64,000 nt of DNA from Rhodospirillales bacterium (GCA_022823235.1 JAJDXO010000030.1:1-64000), one strand, 5' to 3'. Positions 10,426 through 18,179 are shown, counted from the stretch's first letter. Numbers and translations: made by a program. The notes: generated by a model from the letters alone, not told the origin.

Positions 10426-11877
10426 TCAGATTTCGTCCCATTGACGCTTGATCTCTGAGAGCTCTACAGCCTTGATGAGTAGCCGATGCAAAGACTCTGA
10501 TTTTTCGCCGTTCGGTAAGGATGATTGCGCGGCTTTTGGCATAAAATCCTGGAGCCTACAGAGTAGTGCGATCCAACCGACGTTAAGTATTGTGGCAAAC
10601 TCTGCCGCCTCCAAATTTGAAAGATCGTTTCCAGTCTCAATTGGTGGCACCCCCGCCAATACCGGCACCAAGTAATTGTCTAGATCATTGCCAAATTTAT
10701 TTGGCGTGTATCTATGTTTCCGAAATTTGGGTCTGCTATCGAAATGATTTTGAACTGCCTCACATACGATCGGTCCTGTAACCTCCACAACTATTGGCAA
10801 TCCAGACAAAACAGCCGCCATCTCAGAACCAACCCGATTTTCAAATGCCACAAATAGGTCATCGCGATTCCTCAGTGCCGGCATAAGCGGGCTGTTGAAA
10901 TCCTGAGTGACGTCTTCTCCCAGATGTTTCTCAATCATACCAACGAAATCGTACTTCTGGCTGCCCAGGAGTTCGAAAAGAAATTTTCTACGAAGGTATG
11001 TTGGAGGATGGGACTGCGAATATAAATCGCTCTTCGAAATGAAGCTAAGCATATCCGACAACGCAAAGAAAATTGCGGGGCCCGTCAACGCGAATGCGAT
11101 AGCGTCAGCGGCGATTTCTTCGTGCCAACCAGCAGAGCGTCCACTTGCGCCAAATAGAATTCGATTGCCAATTGTAGCAACCAACCTGGCATCAAATTTA
11201 GTGCCCAGGTGATTTTGGGCATGAACCAAAAATTGCTGAAAGGCAATGTCGATCCTAGGTTTATTGGCGACTAGAGCCGAATTAACCGCGGATTCGATGC
11301 TATTGGCAGGAGAACCACGGTAGATCACATGACCAAGCTCATGAGCAACAATAGAAAGGTGAGGAAGAATGCTTAGGGCGCGAGTGGGCACTGTCACCCT
11401 TGTGAGTGGCCATCGAATCGCCGAAATCGCCTTCGTAAGCGCTGGAGATCTCTTACGAATTCCGCTGTATGAGATTTTGTCAATTGATCGAATTTCGTAG
11501 TTGGCAACATTTTCGGCTCGAAAGAATATGGTTCGTTGGGGAGAAACTAACCCTGTAAACCATCTTTGCATGGGACTTACAGCCGAGTGGTCCAAGTCCG
11601 AAACGTCGGAACCTTCCATCAATTGCAACAGATAATATGCTTCGCGAGCACAATCGAAGGCGTCTTCAATTGTCGCCGCGGTTTGAGGATTGTTGCGAGA
11701 TGGGGTGAGTCGTTTCTCAGCGGTCTTGAGAAGTCCGTCGACTAAATTAAGGACTTTCTGGACCGATGACTGGCCGGTAGGAAATGTCCGGGCACTAACC
11801 TCATCGAATTGCTTTCTGAGGCGATAAACATAGAACTCAGCCGCTTGAGCTGAGCGCTGCTCTGCTTTGGTCACCAA
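10426..11877 (-). CDS. M48-like cytosolic zinc metallopeptidase, uncharacterised
   Basis: 483 residues, no signal peptide and no convincing membrane segment. The zinc motif HELGH is at 179-183. A second motif EIAADAIA (Glu254, Asp258) fits the ExxADxxA third-ligand helix of M48-type gluzincins. SHPPTYLRRKFL (about 289-300) resembles the HPP..R signature that follows in that family. Residues 1-130 and 330-483 are not recognised. The start is weak: TTG at 11877 lies nine bases after an AGGAA site, and GTG follows at once. It is six bases downstream of the 174-residue gene and abuts the dCTP-deaminase-like gene. AT-rich codon use. The substrate is unknown. Confidence 0.6.
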   Translation of the reverse strand: MVTKAEQRSAQAAEFYVYRLRKQFDEVSARTFPTGQSSVQKVLNLVDGLLKTAEKRLTPSRNNPQTAATIEDAFDCAREAYYLLQLMEGSDVSDLDHSAVSPMQRWFTGLVSPQRTIFFRAENVANYEIRSIDKISYSGIRKRSPALTKAISAIRWPLTRVTVPTRALSILPHLSIVAHELGHVIYRGSPANSIESAVNSALVANKPRIDIAFQQFLVHAQNHLGTKFDARLVATIGNRILFGASGRSAGWHEEIAADAIAFALTGPAIFFALSDMLSFISKSDLYSQSHPPTYLRRKFLFELLGSQKYDFVGMIEKHLGEDVTQDFNSPLMPALRNRDDLFVAFENRVGSEMAAVLSGLPIVVEVTGPIVCEAVQNHFDSRPKFRKHRYTPNKFGNDLDNYLVPVLAGVPPIETGNDLSNLEAAEFATILNVGWIALLCRLQDFMPKAAQSSLPNGEKSESLHRLLIKAVELSEIKRQWDEI

Positions 11878-11883
11878 TGCCCA

Positions 11884-12408
11884 TTATTCCTGACGACGGA
11901 TTTCGCCTGGTTCTGTTGGCATTATACTACCAGATTGAACTCGTAGATGTTCGAGCACATCTTGAAGCACCTCGGCAACCAGATTTCTATCCAATGCGCG
12001 AACGCGTTTTTCATCTTTGATTTGGCCAAGGACTTTTTGCGCAACATCAAGCTTCCGAGGCAAATCAGCTCCCTTTGGGCTAGAGACATGCTGCTCAATA
12101 AAATAATAACTTCTGGCGGCGGCCGCATCGCCTGGAACAAAAAAGCCCTCACTTTCGGCTCCAGCTATTGAGCCAATGCTGGCAGCCCCAAATAAATCAG
12201 AAAGCTCATTCAATACCGTATTTCTACGCGCGTTTGTGATATCGCTCTCTCGCTTAACAATGGCAAGACCATCTTCGATTAGATGTCTAAATCCGATGCC
12301 TCCCCTATTTTCAATATCGTCAATTGCTATCATCTTTTGCTCCAACTCGTGTCTTATTGGATTGGTATTGTGTTGCGCATCTCTGGTTCCAAGCGTCACT
12401 TTGATCAA
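11884..12408 (-). CDS. Uncharacterised 174-residue island protein
   Basis: Not recognised. The protein is soluble and mostly helical in appearance, rich in charged residues, with no signal peptide or cysteine motif. It shows a segment GFRHLIEDGLAIVKRES, a small-residue stretch (FGAASIGSIAGAES) and a basic C-terminal half ending in EIRRQE. It is first of the three-gene minus-strand run with the M48-like and dCTP-deaminase-like genes (gaps of six and zero bases), so it is presumably part of the same function. AT-rich codon use matches the island. Confidence 0.7.
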   Translation of the reverse strand: MIKVTLGTRDAQHNTNPIRHELEQKMIAIDDIENRGGIGFRHLIEDGLAIVKRESDITNARRNTVLNELSDLFGAASIGSIAGAESEGFFVPGDAAAARSYYFIEQHVSSPKGADLPRKLDVAQKVLGQIKDEKRVRALDRNLVAEVLQDVLEHLRVQSGSIMPTEPGEIRRQE

Positions 12409-12580
12409 GCAAATTAGAACATTTCAAGAACAAAATTCTGCTGCTCATGCAAAATCATTAACTAGGGTACCTCTCTTCCCCAACTCTCAAAACACTAATT
12501 GTACCGCGTACTAGCTGCATGTTCCGCAACACTCGCCACGTCCGAAACCGGAATATTGTCCGTTACAAACCAAATTTATT

Positions 12581-12620
12581 TTTACCACATCTTACCCCTA
12601 TTTACCCCTTTCTACCACAA
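12581..12620 (+). repeat. Four-unit 10-bp phased repeat (YYTACCMC)
   Basis: Units start at 12581 (TTTACCAC), 12591 (CTTACCCC), 12601 (TTTACCCC) and 12611 (TCTACCAC), each followed by two A/T-rich or C/T bases. The spacing is exactly 10 bp, about one DNA turn, so a regulator could bind the same face repeatedly. A further TTACCCC occurs at 12795-12801 beside the start codon of the downstream gene. Confidence 0.6.
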
Positions 12621-12694
12621 TATTTTGTAGCAAATTGCAAAAAATCAAACAAGATATTTGAATGCCATAAGATAACGGATTATTTTCTATATTA

Positions 12695-12724
12695 TTGACA
12701 TATATTATTTTTTTACGCTTCAAT
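12695..12724 (+). promoter_or_regulatory. Possible promoter for the 164-residue island gene
   Basis: A perfect -35 hexamer TTGACA (12695-12700) is followed after 18 bases by TTCAAT (four of six matches to TATAAT). The -10 match is modest, so the call rests on the -35 element, the A/T-rich context and its position upstream of the gene at 12804. Confidence 0.35.
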
Positions 12725-12762
12725 TCATTAGCTAGGGACAAAATTACGATAGGAGTTACAGG

Positions 12763-12831
12763 GTGAGGGGTGCGCGCTTAATCCTTCCCCTAATTACCCC
12801 CATATGGCTGGCCAGCCCCAGACTTGGTTAA
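12763..12831 (+). CDS. Possible 22-residue hydrophobic leader peptide
   Basis: A GTG codon at 12763 lies seven bases after a strong AGGAG site (12751-12755) and opens a 22-codon frame with a hydrophobic core (LILPLITPIWLA). It ends at TAA, 28 bases inside the next gene. The next gene's own ATG (12804) has no ribosome site. The frame could be a leader that couples translation, or could be chance. Confidence 0.15.
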   Translation: MRGARLILPLITPIWLASPRLG

Positions 12832-13298
12832 CTGACAGCGTAAAAGTCTTTGTCGATCTCGCCGAAATCCAAGATCGGAATCGAATTCAGATACAGAAAC
12901 GTGGTCGTGAATGCGTGGAGTGGCTCGTCTCCGGCGCACCCAAAACCGCTATCGTAGAATTGGCCCAAAAAGGTCGTATTCTAATCCGGTCAATGGAAGA
13001 ATTTGGGAACGCGCTCATTGCACATGTCGAAGCTCTTGACCAAAAGGAAGTATCGGAAGTCCAGAAGCTTGTTGCGATTGAAGATCGCTTCATGAAAATC
13101 AGCATGGAGGAACGAGGGCGATTTCAACTCTACTCAAAAATGCTCACCCATTTGGGTGTAACGGATTCACTTGATGTAGAATTACAGCTTTATATTGTTT
13201 GTTACCCAAACGTTGTCGAAGTTTGGTCTCAGGCCTATCGTGACGTTGTGCGCCAAGATTGGTTCGCGAAATTGGAAGGTATAACCTCCGATACGTAG
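12804..13298 (+). CDS. Uncharacterised 164-residue island protein
   Basis: Not recognised. The protein is soluble, probably all-helical and charged, starting MAGQPQTWLTDSVKVFVDL. It shows amphipathic segments such as QIQKRGRECVEWL and IRSMEEFGNALIAHVEAL and a coiled-coil-like middle region (about residues 75-105). There are two Cys, not in a motif. The ATG at 12804 is the only start available in frame but lacks a Shine-Dalgarno sequence. It is divergent from the M48/dCTP-deaminase run and convergent with the XRE regulator, and shares the low-GC codon use of the island. It may be a regulator or accessory protein of that run; this is inference from position only. Confidence 0.65.
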   Translation: MAGQPQTWLTDSVKVFVDLAEIQDRNRIQIQKRGRECVEWLVSGAPKTAIVELAQKGRILIRSMEEFGNALIAHVEALDQKEVSEVQKLVAIEDRFMKISMEERGRFQLYSKMLTHLGVTDSLDVELQLYIVCYPNVVEVWSQAYRDVVRQDWFAKLEGITSDT

Positions 13299-13311
13299 AC
13301 ATCACTGAGAT

Positions 13312-13674
13312 TCACCGCACCTCATCAAAGCCCATCTCGGCCAAAATCCGCTCGATGGTGGCGTCGTCCAATTCCGAGATGTGCCGGGCCATGAGGTTGG
13401 CGAGCAGCGTCGCCTTCGGACTAAGCCCGCCGGTCTCCACCGGCACCCGGGGATGGGACAGCCGGGCCAGTTCCTTCAGCTCGTCCACTTCGTCCCAGAT
13501 CAGCTCGAAATAGTTGGCGATCTGCATGACGAAGCCGGGACCCGGGCGGCCCCGCTTGCCGTGTTCGAGGGCCGAGAGATAGGCCGGCGACACCTGGAGA
13601 TCGGCGGCCATCTTCTTGAGCTGGATGCCGTGCCTGCCGCGGAGTTCCCGCACCCGGGCGCCGAAGGGGGTCAT
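13312..13674 (-). CDS. XRE-family helix-turn-helix transcriptional regulator
   Basis: 120 residues from the ATG that gives MTPFGARVRELRGRHG. The Cro/C1-type HTH spans about residues 8-62, with QLKKMAADLQVSPAYLSALE as its core and EHGKRGRPGP in the wing. The C-terminal half is helical and ends in an acidic-hydrophobic segment. Its ATG overlaps the Smr gene stop, forming a coupled pair. The GC content is normal, so it belongs to the chromosome rather than to the island. Its pairing with Smr is common in Rhodospirillales; its target is unknown. Confidence 0.88.
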   Translation of the reverse strand: MTPFGARVRELRGRHGIQLKKMAADLQVSPAYLSALEHGKRGRPGPGFVMQIANYFELIWDEVDELKELARLSHPRVPVETGGLSPKATLLANLMARHISELDDATIERILAEMGFDEVR

Positions 13675-14237
13675 TTGGCGCGCCGCAAAAGGACGTAGAG
13701 GGCGCCCGATCCGCCGTGGCTGGGCGCCGCCTCGCGAAAGCCCTGAATACGCTCGCGGAGCCCCGCCCGGTTGAGCCAGCCGGGCACCGCCCGGCGCAAG
13801 ACGCCGATGCGCTCGCCGCCGGGCCCGTCGGGGCGGGTTCCCTTGCCGGTGATCACCAGGACGCATTTCCTGCCCGCCGCCTGGGACCGGGCGAGAAATT
13901 CCTCGAGCGCCGCGAACGCCTCGTCCTGGTACATGCCGTGGAGATCCAGGCGTCCGTCGATTTCGACCTGGCCCCGGCGCATCTTTTGCTGGGTTTTCTT
14001 GTCGACCCCCGGCGCGTCTCCGGCGCGCAGTTCCGGGAGTTCGGAGGTTGCCGGATCCGGGGTCCGGCGGTCAGGCGGCGCGGCCCGGGATTTCGGCTTC
14101 GGTTTTGCCGGTTCGGCGCCGGGCCGCACCGTGCGGCCCGGCAGGGGCGCCACGTCGGCGAACGCCTGCTCCAGGAGCTTGGCGTCGTTCGCGTCGATGC
14201 CGCCGGAATCCTTGTTTTTCGAGCTCTTTCCCGCCAT
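13671..14237 (-). CDS. Smr-domain protein
   Basis: 188 residues from MAGKSSKNKDSGG. The disordered Lys/Pro/Arg-rich N-terminal half (to about 95) is followed by a Smr (MutS2 C-terminal-like) domain, with LDLHGMYQDEAFAAL and VITGKGTRPDG as its two hallmark motifs. Smr domains are nicking endonucleases or RNA-cleaving modules; the stand-alone alphaproteobacterial form is uncharacterised. An upstream extension to 14384 would read into repeat DNA and is rejected. It lies downstream of mltA, separated by repeat family B. Confidence 0.9.
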   Translation of the reverse strand: MAGKSSKNKDSGGIDANDAKLLEQAFADVAPLPGRTVRPGAEPAKPKPKSRAAPPDRRTPDPATSELPELRAGDAPGVDKKTQQKMRRGQVEIDGRLDLHGMYQDEAFAALEEFLARSQAAGRKCVLVITGKGTRPDGPGGERIGVLRRAVPGWLNRAGLRERIQGFREAAPSHGGSGALYVLLRRAK

Positions 14238-14291
14238 ACGGCCAATATGGGGATTAACCGGATTCGAGGCAAGTATTTGCAAAGAGGCTTC

Positions 14292-14553
14292 CGTGGATGC
14301 CCGGATCAAGTCCGGGCATGACGGGTTTGATGTCGTGCACCACCGCTCCCCCCTGCCGTCATGGCCGGGCCCAGACCCGGCCATCCACGTGTACCGCCGG
14401 CCGCCAGGCGTGGATCACCGGGTCAAAGCCCGGTGATGACGACTTGCGGGTGAGCGGCGAGCGCCGGGATCGAAACCTCTCCTCCCGACCTCCGTGCCTC
14501 CGTGTCTCTGTGGTGAATATCCTGGATGCCCCGCACGGAGGCGGGGCATGACG
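14292..14553. repeat. Dispersed hairpin repeat, family B (copy 2)
   Basis: Fills the 325-base gap between the Smr and mltA genes. It contains three stem variants in one copy: GCCCGG-atcaagt-CCGGGC, GGCCGGGCCC-a-GACCCGGCC and GCCCCG-cacggag-GCGGGGC. The shared middle (CCTCCGTGTCTCTGTGGTGAATATCC) separates two of them. Nothing else is seen in the gap. Confidence 0.8.
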
Positions 14554-14562
14554 ACCTCGAAC

Positions 14563-15825
14563 CTACGAACCCGGAACGGTGAGCGTGCGGGGCAGCAGGA
14601 TGTGGAAGGTGCCGGGCTCCTGCATTTCGCCGGCCGCCGCTTCGGCCCGGGCGCCCGCCCCCCAGAAGTAGTCTCCCCGGACCGCGCCGCGGATAGCGCC
14701 GCCCGTATCCTGGGCGATCATCAGCCGCCGGATGGGGCGGTTCCGTTCCAGCGGGTCGCGGGTTTCAAGCCAGACGGGCGCGCCCAGGGGCAGCTTGCCC
14801 CGGTCGACCGCCAGGCTGCGCCCGGGGGTCAGCGCCACGCCCTGGGCGCCGATGGGGCCTTCGCCGTCGATCAGGCGGAAGAAGATGTAGGAGCGGTTGG
14901 CGTCCATGACCCCCCGGGCCCGCGACGGGTTGGCGGCCAGCCAGCGCCGGATCGACTGCATCGACACGCCGTCCGCCGGCAGCTCGCCCTGTTTGACCAA
15001 TACCCGGCCGATGGCGGTGTAGCCGTGGCCGTTGCGCCCGGCGAACCCCACGCGGGCCAGCGTGCCGTCGGTCATGCGCACCCGTCCCGAGCCCTGGATG
15101 TGCAGGAAGAACGCATCCACCGGATCGTCCAGCCACAGGAGCTCCAGGCCCCGGCCCGCCAACGAGCCGTCATTGATCCGGCGCCGCTCGTCATAGGGTT
15201 CCAGCCGGCTGCCCCGGATCCGCCCGGCGATGTGGCGGCCCTTCCACTCGCCGGAAAACCGGCCCAGATCCACCGACACCAGATCGCCGGGCTTCTTGTA
15301 GAGCGGATATTGGTATTGGCCGCCCCGGCGCCACGAACCGCGCAATTCGGGCTCGTAATAGCCGGTGATCAGGCCCCGCGGACCGTCGGCGCCCTCGAGC
15401 CGGAAGACCCGGAAGTTGGCTTCGAAGTACCGGCGCGCGGCGCCGCGACCGGCGGCCGCCGGCAGGGCCGCGCAGGCCGGCGCCCAGTCGGCCATCCGCC
15501 CGAACAGCGCCTCCGGGCCCACCGGCCGGGACGCGGGCTGCCGCGAAAACCTGGCGCAGCTCCGCGCCAATGCGCCGAGGGCCGCCCGATGATCGTCGCC
15601 GGCCCAGCCGTTGAGCGCACCGAAACCCGCGGGGATCAACCGGAGGGCGGCGGCGTCAGGCGCGGGTTTTGGCGCGGGTTTCGGTTCCGTCTTCATGTCG
15701 GGCGGCGGCGGGCCGAACCCGGCGCAGGCGCCGAGGCCCAGGGCCGCCGACAGCATGAGCGGCACGATGAGTGACGGGACGATCGATGGCCGGGAAAAGC
15801 GGACGGCGCGGCGGGCACGGCTCAC
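14563..15825 (-). CDS. mltA: Membrane-bound lytic murein transglycosylase A
   Basis: Outer-membrane lipoprotein that cleaves the MurNAc-GlcNAc bond of peptidoglycan, leaving 1,6-anhydroMurNAc. 420 residues. The signal peptide ends in the lipobox LGAC (Cys about 34), followed by a Pro-rich linker. The MltA domain includes GLITGYYEPEL, and the C-terminal 3D domain carries MIAQDTGGAIRGAVRGDYFWG, whose first Asp is the catalytic acid. Its start is four bases from the Tim44-like stop, so it is transcribed with that gene. Confidence 0.95.
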   Translation of the reverse strand: MSRARRAVRFSRPSIVPSLIVPLMLSAALGLGACAGFGPPPPDMKTEPKPAPKPAPDAAALRLIPAGFGALNGWAGDDHRAALGALARSCARFSRQPASRPVGPEALFGRMADWAPACAALPAAAGRGAARRYFEANFRVFRLEGADGPRGLITGYYEPELRGSWRRGGQYQYPLYKKPGDLVSVDLGRFSGEWKGRHIAGRIRGSRLEPYDERRRINDGSLAGRGLELLWLDDPVDAFFLHIQGSGRVRMTDGTLARVGFAGRNGHGYTAIGRVLVKQGELPADGVSMQSIRRWLAANPSRARGVMDANRSYIFFRLIDGEGPIGAQGVALTPGRSLAVDRGKLPLGAPVWLETRDPLERNRPIRRLMIAQDTGGAIRGAVRGDYFWGAGARAEAAAGEMQEPGTFHILLPRTLTVPGS

Positions 15826-15828
15826 GGG

Positions 15829-16515
15829 CTACTCGAGGGAGCGGGTGGCCACCAATTCCCAGTTGGGGTCGCGGGAGTTCGTGTCGCGGCCGAAGGTCCA
15901 GATGTCGGTGATTTCGGTGATGTGGCCGGGGTCGCCGTCCGTCACTTCGCCGGCGGCGTCGCGGGTGACGTTCACCTGTTCGGAAACGATCTTCATGGTG
16001 ACGAAGGCGACCGCGCCGTCCATATAGGCCTCGATGGCGTCGGCGGCGCGGATGCGGACCAGGGTGTTTTCCAGGGTCTCGTTGGCCGCCTCGCGGGAGC
16101 GGATGGCCGACAGGAAGTTCCGGTAGACCTCGTCGTTGAGCAGGGATTCCAGCGTTTCGGTATCGCCCTCGGCGAACGCCTGAATGATGAACTCGAACGC
16201 CGTGCGGGCGCCGACCAGGAATTCCTCGTGATCGAAGGCGGGATCGGCGATCCGGATCTGGGTGAACCCGGCCTCCAGGGGCGTCGCCGGTTCCCGCTTC
16301 GCCGGTTCGGCGTCAATATCGAGCGGTTCGGACTGATCGGGCAACTGAACGACGTTGTCCTCCTGCGGTTCCGACTGAGGCCCGCGGGAGAACGGGTCCG
16401 ACGGCGGGCCGCCATTGTCCTGCCGGCGGCCGAGCACGCTGCGCAGCCTGAGAATCAGGAACGCCGCGATCATCGCGAACAGAATTATGTCAATGAACTG
16501 GAAGCCTTCGCCCAT
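15829..16515 (-). CDS. Tim44/TimA-like inner-membrane protein
   Basis: 228 residues from MGEGFQFIDIILFAMIAAF, which is also the single N-terminal membrane anchor. An acidic, Gln/Pro-rich linker (about 35-80) leads to a Tim44-like domain (about 85-228) with FDHEEFLVGARTAFEFIIQAF and a C-terminal IWTFGRDTNSRDPNWELVAT. Alphaproteobacterial TimA is the bacterial relative of the mitochondrial import component Tim44. A longer reading to 16626 would lose the conserved start. It lies next to fxsA (divergent) and close to secB, an arrangement common in this class. Confidence 0.9.
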   Translation of the reverse strand: MGEGFQFIDIILFAMIAAFLILRLRSVLGRRQDNGGPPSDPFSRGPQSEPQEDNVVQLPDQSEPLDIDAEPAKREPATPLEAGFTQIRIADPAFDHEEFLVGARTAFEFIIQAFAEGDTETLESLLNDEVYRNFLSAIRSREAANETLENTLVRIRAADAIEAYMDGAVAFVTMKIVSEQVNVTRDAAGEVTDGDPGHITEITDIWTFGRDTNSRDPNWELVATRSLE

Positions 16516-16698
16516 GGTTCCATATCCAGGCCCGCAATCTGCCGCTGGACCCTGTCCTGCCGTCGGGGTAGAAACTCCCGGATCGATACGCACGATCCCG
16601 GGAACCGGTTCAGTCGCGGATACCAAAATTCCGCCAGCCTACCCGGTTTACATATGCCTTTTGTCCTCAAAGGGCAAGTCACGGTAAAGCGAACCTGG

Positions 16699-17208
16699 AT
16701 GGGATACATTCTTTTCGCGCTGTTCGTCGGCGTTCCCCTGCTGGAAATCGCCGTATTCGTCGCCGTCGGCGGCCAAATCGGCCTGTGGCCGACCCTGGGC
16801 GCGGTGGTCGCGACGGCGCTCGCCGGGTCCGTGCTACTCAGGGTTCAGGGCCTCTCGACCCTGTACCGGGCCCGCGAACATATGGAGCGGGGCGAATTGC
16901 CGGTCAGGGAACTGTTCGACGGGGTCTGCCTGGTGTTCGCCGGCGCGCTGCTGCTGACGCCGGGCTTCGTCACGGACGGCGTCGGCCTGCTGTTGTTCCT
17001 GCCGCCGTTCCGGGCCGCGGTCCGCCGCGGCCTGGCGTCGCTCTTCGCGGCGCGCGGCGGCGTTCACACTTTCCACGGCCCCGGCCCCGACGGCGCGCCC
17101 CCCGGGGGCACGACCATCGACGGGGACTTCACCGTCGTCGATGAAGAAGAAGACGATCCCCCGCGCCGGCGGACGGACATTCATCCCGCGCTTTCCAACG
17201 AGCGCTGA
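16699..17208 (+). CDS. fxsA: FxsA-family membrane protein
   Basis: 169 residues from MGYILFALFVGVPLLEIAVF, the canonical FxsA start; an alternative ATG at 16654 adds 15 unconserved residues. It has two to three hydrophobic segments (residues 2-25, 28-48 and about 75-98) with GLWPTLGAVVATALAGSVLLR, and a Gly/Asp-rich cytosolic tail. In E. coli FxsA (YjeG) affects exclusion of phage T7 by the F factor; its normal role is unknown. It is 33 bases upstream of secB. Confidence 0.9.
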   Translation: MGYILFALFVGVPLLEIAVFVAVGGQIGLWPTLGAVVATALAGSVLLRVQGLSTLYRAREHMERGELPVRELFDGVCLVFAGALLLTPGFVTDGVGLLLFLPPFRAAVRRGLASLFAARGGVHTFHGPGPDGAPPGGTTIDGDFTVVDEEEDDPPRRRTDIHPALSNER

Positions 17209-17241
17209 ACCAACCCAAACTTCCGAGAAGGATCTGCTTAC

Positions 17242-17829
17242 ATGGCCGACAAAGACGACGACAACGGTGGCGGGGACAGCCCGATCCCGGCGGAACGGTT
17301 CACCCCCGAGCCCGAGGGGCCCGATGGGTCCGACCGGATTGCCGGGCCTAACGGGGGCGCCGGGGGCGCCGGCGGGGAACAGACGGCGTCGATCGCCATC
17401 AGCGGCCAGTACATCAAGGATCTGTCGTTCGAGGCCCCGAACACGCCGCAGGTATTCGAGGCGCTGCAGAACGAGATGCCCAACATCCCTATCGAGGTGG
17501 ACGTCGCGGCCAACGGCGTCGGCGAGAATTTCTACGAGGTCGTCCTGAAGGTCCGCGCCGAGGCGAAGGTCCAGGATCAGCTCTGCTATATGCTGGAAAT
17601 AGAGTATGCGGGCCTGTTCATGGTCAATGTGCCCCAGGAGGCGCTCGCGCCGGTTCTCCTGGTCGAGTGCCCATTGATCATCTTCCCGTTCCTCCGGCGC
17701 ATCGTCGCCGACGCCACCAGCGACGGCGGCTTCGCCCCGCTGATGCTGGCGCCGATCGATTTCGCCGGCCTCTACCAGCAGCGGATGACGCAGGCCGACG
17801 GCGAGGAGGGCGGCACCGCCGAGGCGTAG
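17242..17829 (+). CDS. secB: Protein-export chaperone SecB
   Basis: Cytosolic chaperone that keeps preproteins unfolded and hands them to SecA. The SecB fold covers about residues 50-185 (ISGQYIKDLSFEAPN, CYMLEIEYAGLF, LLVECPLIIFPFLRRIVAD). The protein is 195 residues, longer than the usual 150-165. The excess is an N-terminal acidic and Gly-rich tail (residues 1-50, with GPNGGAGGAGGE), plus an acidic C-terminus. The start is fixed by ATGGCCGACAAAG after an AGAAGGA site. Confidence 0.95.
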   Translation: MADKDDDNGGGDSPIPAERFTPEPEGPDGSDRIAGPNGGAGGAGGEQTASIAISGQYIKDLSFEAPNTPQVFEALQNEMPNIPIEVDVAANGVGENFYEVVLKVRAEAKVQDQLCYMLEIEYAGLFMVNVPQEALAPVLLVECPLIIFPFLRRIVADATSDGGFAPLMLAPIDFAGLYQQRMTQADGEEGGTAEA

Positions 17830-17857
17830 GCAGAAGCCGGGACAGGTATCGATTTTT

Positions 17858-18011
17858 CACCCCCACCCCAACCCTCCCCCGTCAAGGGGGAGGGGGGTTT
17901 TTCCCTCTCCCCCGGAGGGAGAGGGATGCGAAGGCTTGGCGAGCGAAGCGAGCCATAGCCATGCCTGTCCTCCGGCCGGCGGAGCCGGTCCGGTGGGCTG
18001 GGTGAGGGGGA
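17858..18011. repeat. Dispersed hairpin repeat, family A (copy 2)
   Basis: Occupies part of the 350-base gap between secB and dnaQ. It is in the reverse orientation, with the CTCCCCC/GGGGGAG hairpin, the CCCTCTCC/GGAGAGGG hairpin and the long variant tail GGACAGGCATGGCT / CCGGCGGAGCCGG that recurs at 30761 and 53155. Confidence 0.85.
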
Positions 18012-18038
18012 GCGGCGGGGCGCAGGCCGACCGTCAGG

Positions 18039-18130
18039 CGTGGATGCCCCGAACAAGTCGGGGCATGACGGCTTGGTTTGTGTCGTATATCCACTCGTCA
18101 TACCCCGCTTTATGCGGGGTATCCACATGT
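18039..18130. repeat. Dispersed hairpin repeat, family B (copy 3)
   Basis: Lies directly behind family A copy 2. It has the stem GCCCCG-aacaagt-CGGGGC, then a spacer with TCGTATATCCACTCG, then ACCCCGC-tttat-GCGGGGT. The spacer is nearly identical to the one at 2029-2060, showing that the whole unit and not only the stems is copied. Confidence 0.8.
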
Positions 18131-18179
18131 CCCAACGGGTTTGATGCGGTGATGAACGGGTTGCGGGTGAAGCCTGTCC

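Larger units (their letters stand above)
12409..12803. promoter_or_regulatory. AT-rich divergent intergenic control region of the island
   Basis: This 395-base gene-free stretch separates the minus-strand three-gene run from the plus-strand 164-residue gene and is far richer in A+T than the chromosome around it. It contains a four-unit array with a 10-bp period (12581-12620), long A/T runs (12620-12720) and a promoter-like TTGACA at 12695-12700. It is the likely control region for both sides. No tRNA, transposase remnant or inverted terminal repeat was found in it. Confidence 0.55.

Noticed and set aside
9730-13298. AT-rich island considered as a prophage or integrative element.
   Set aside because: No integrase, recombinase, structural gene, tRNA target or flanking direct repeat was found at its edges.
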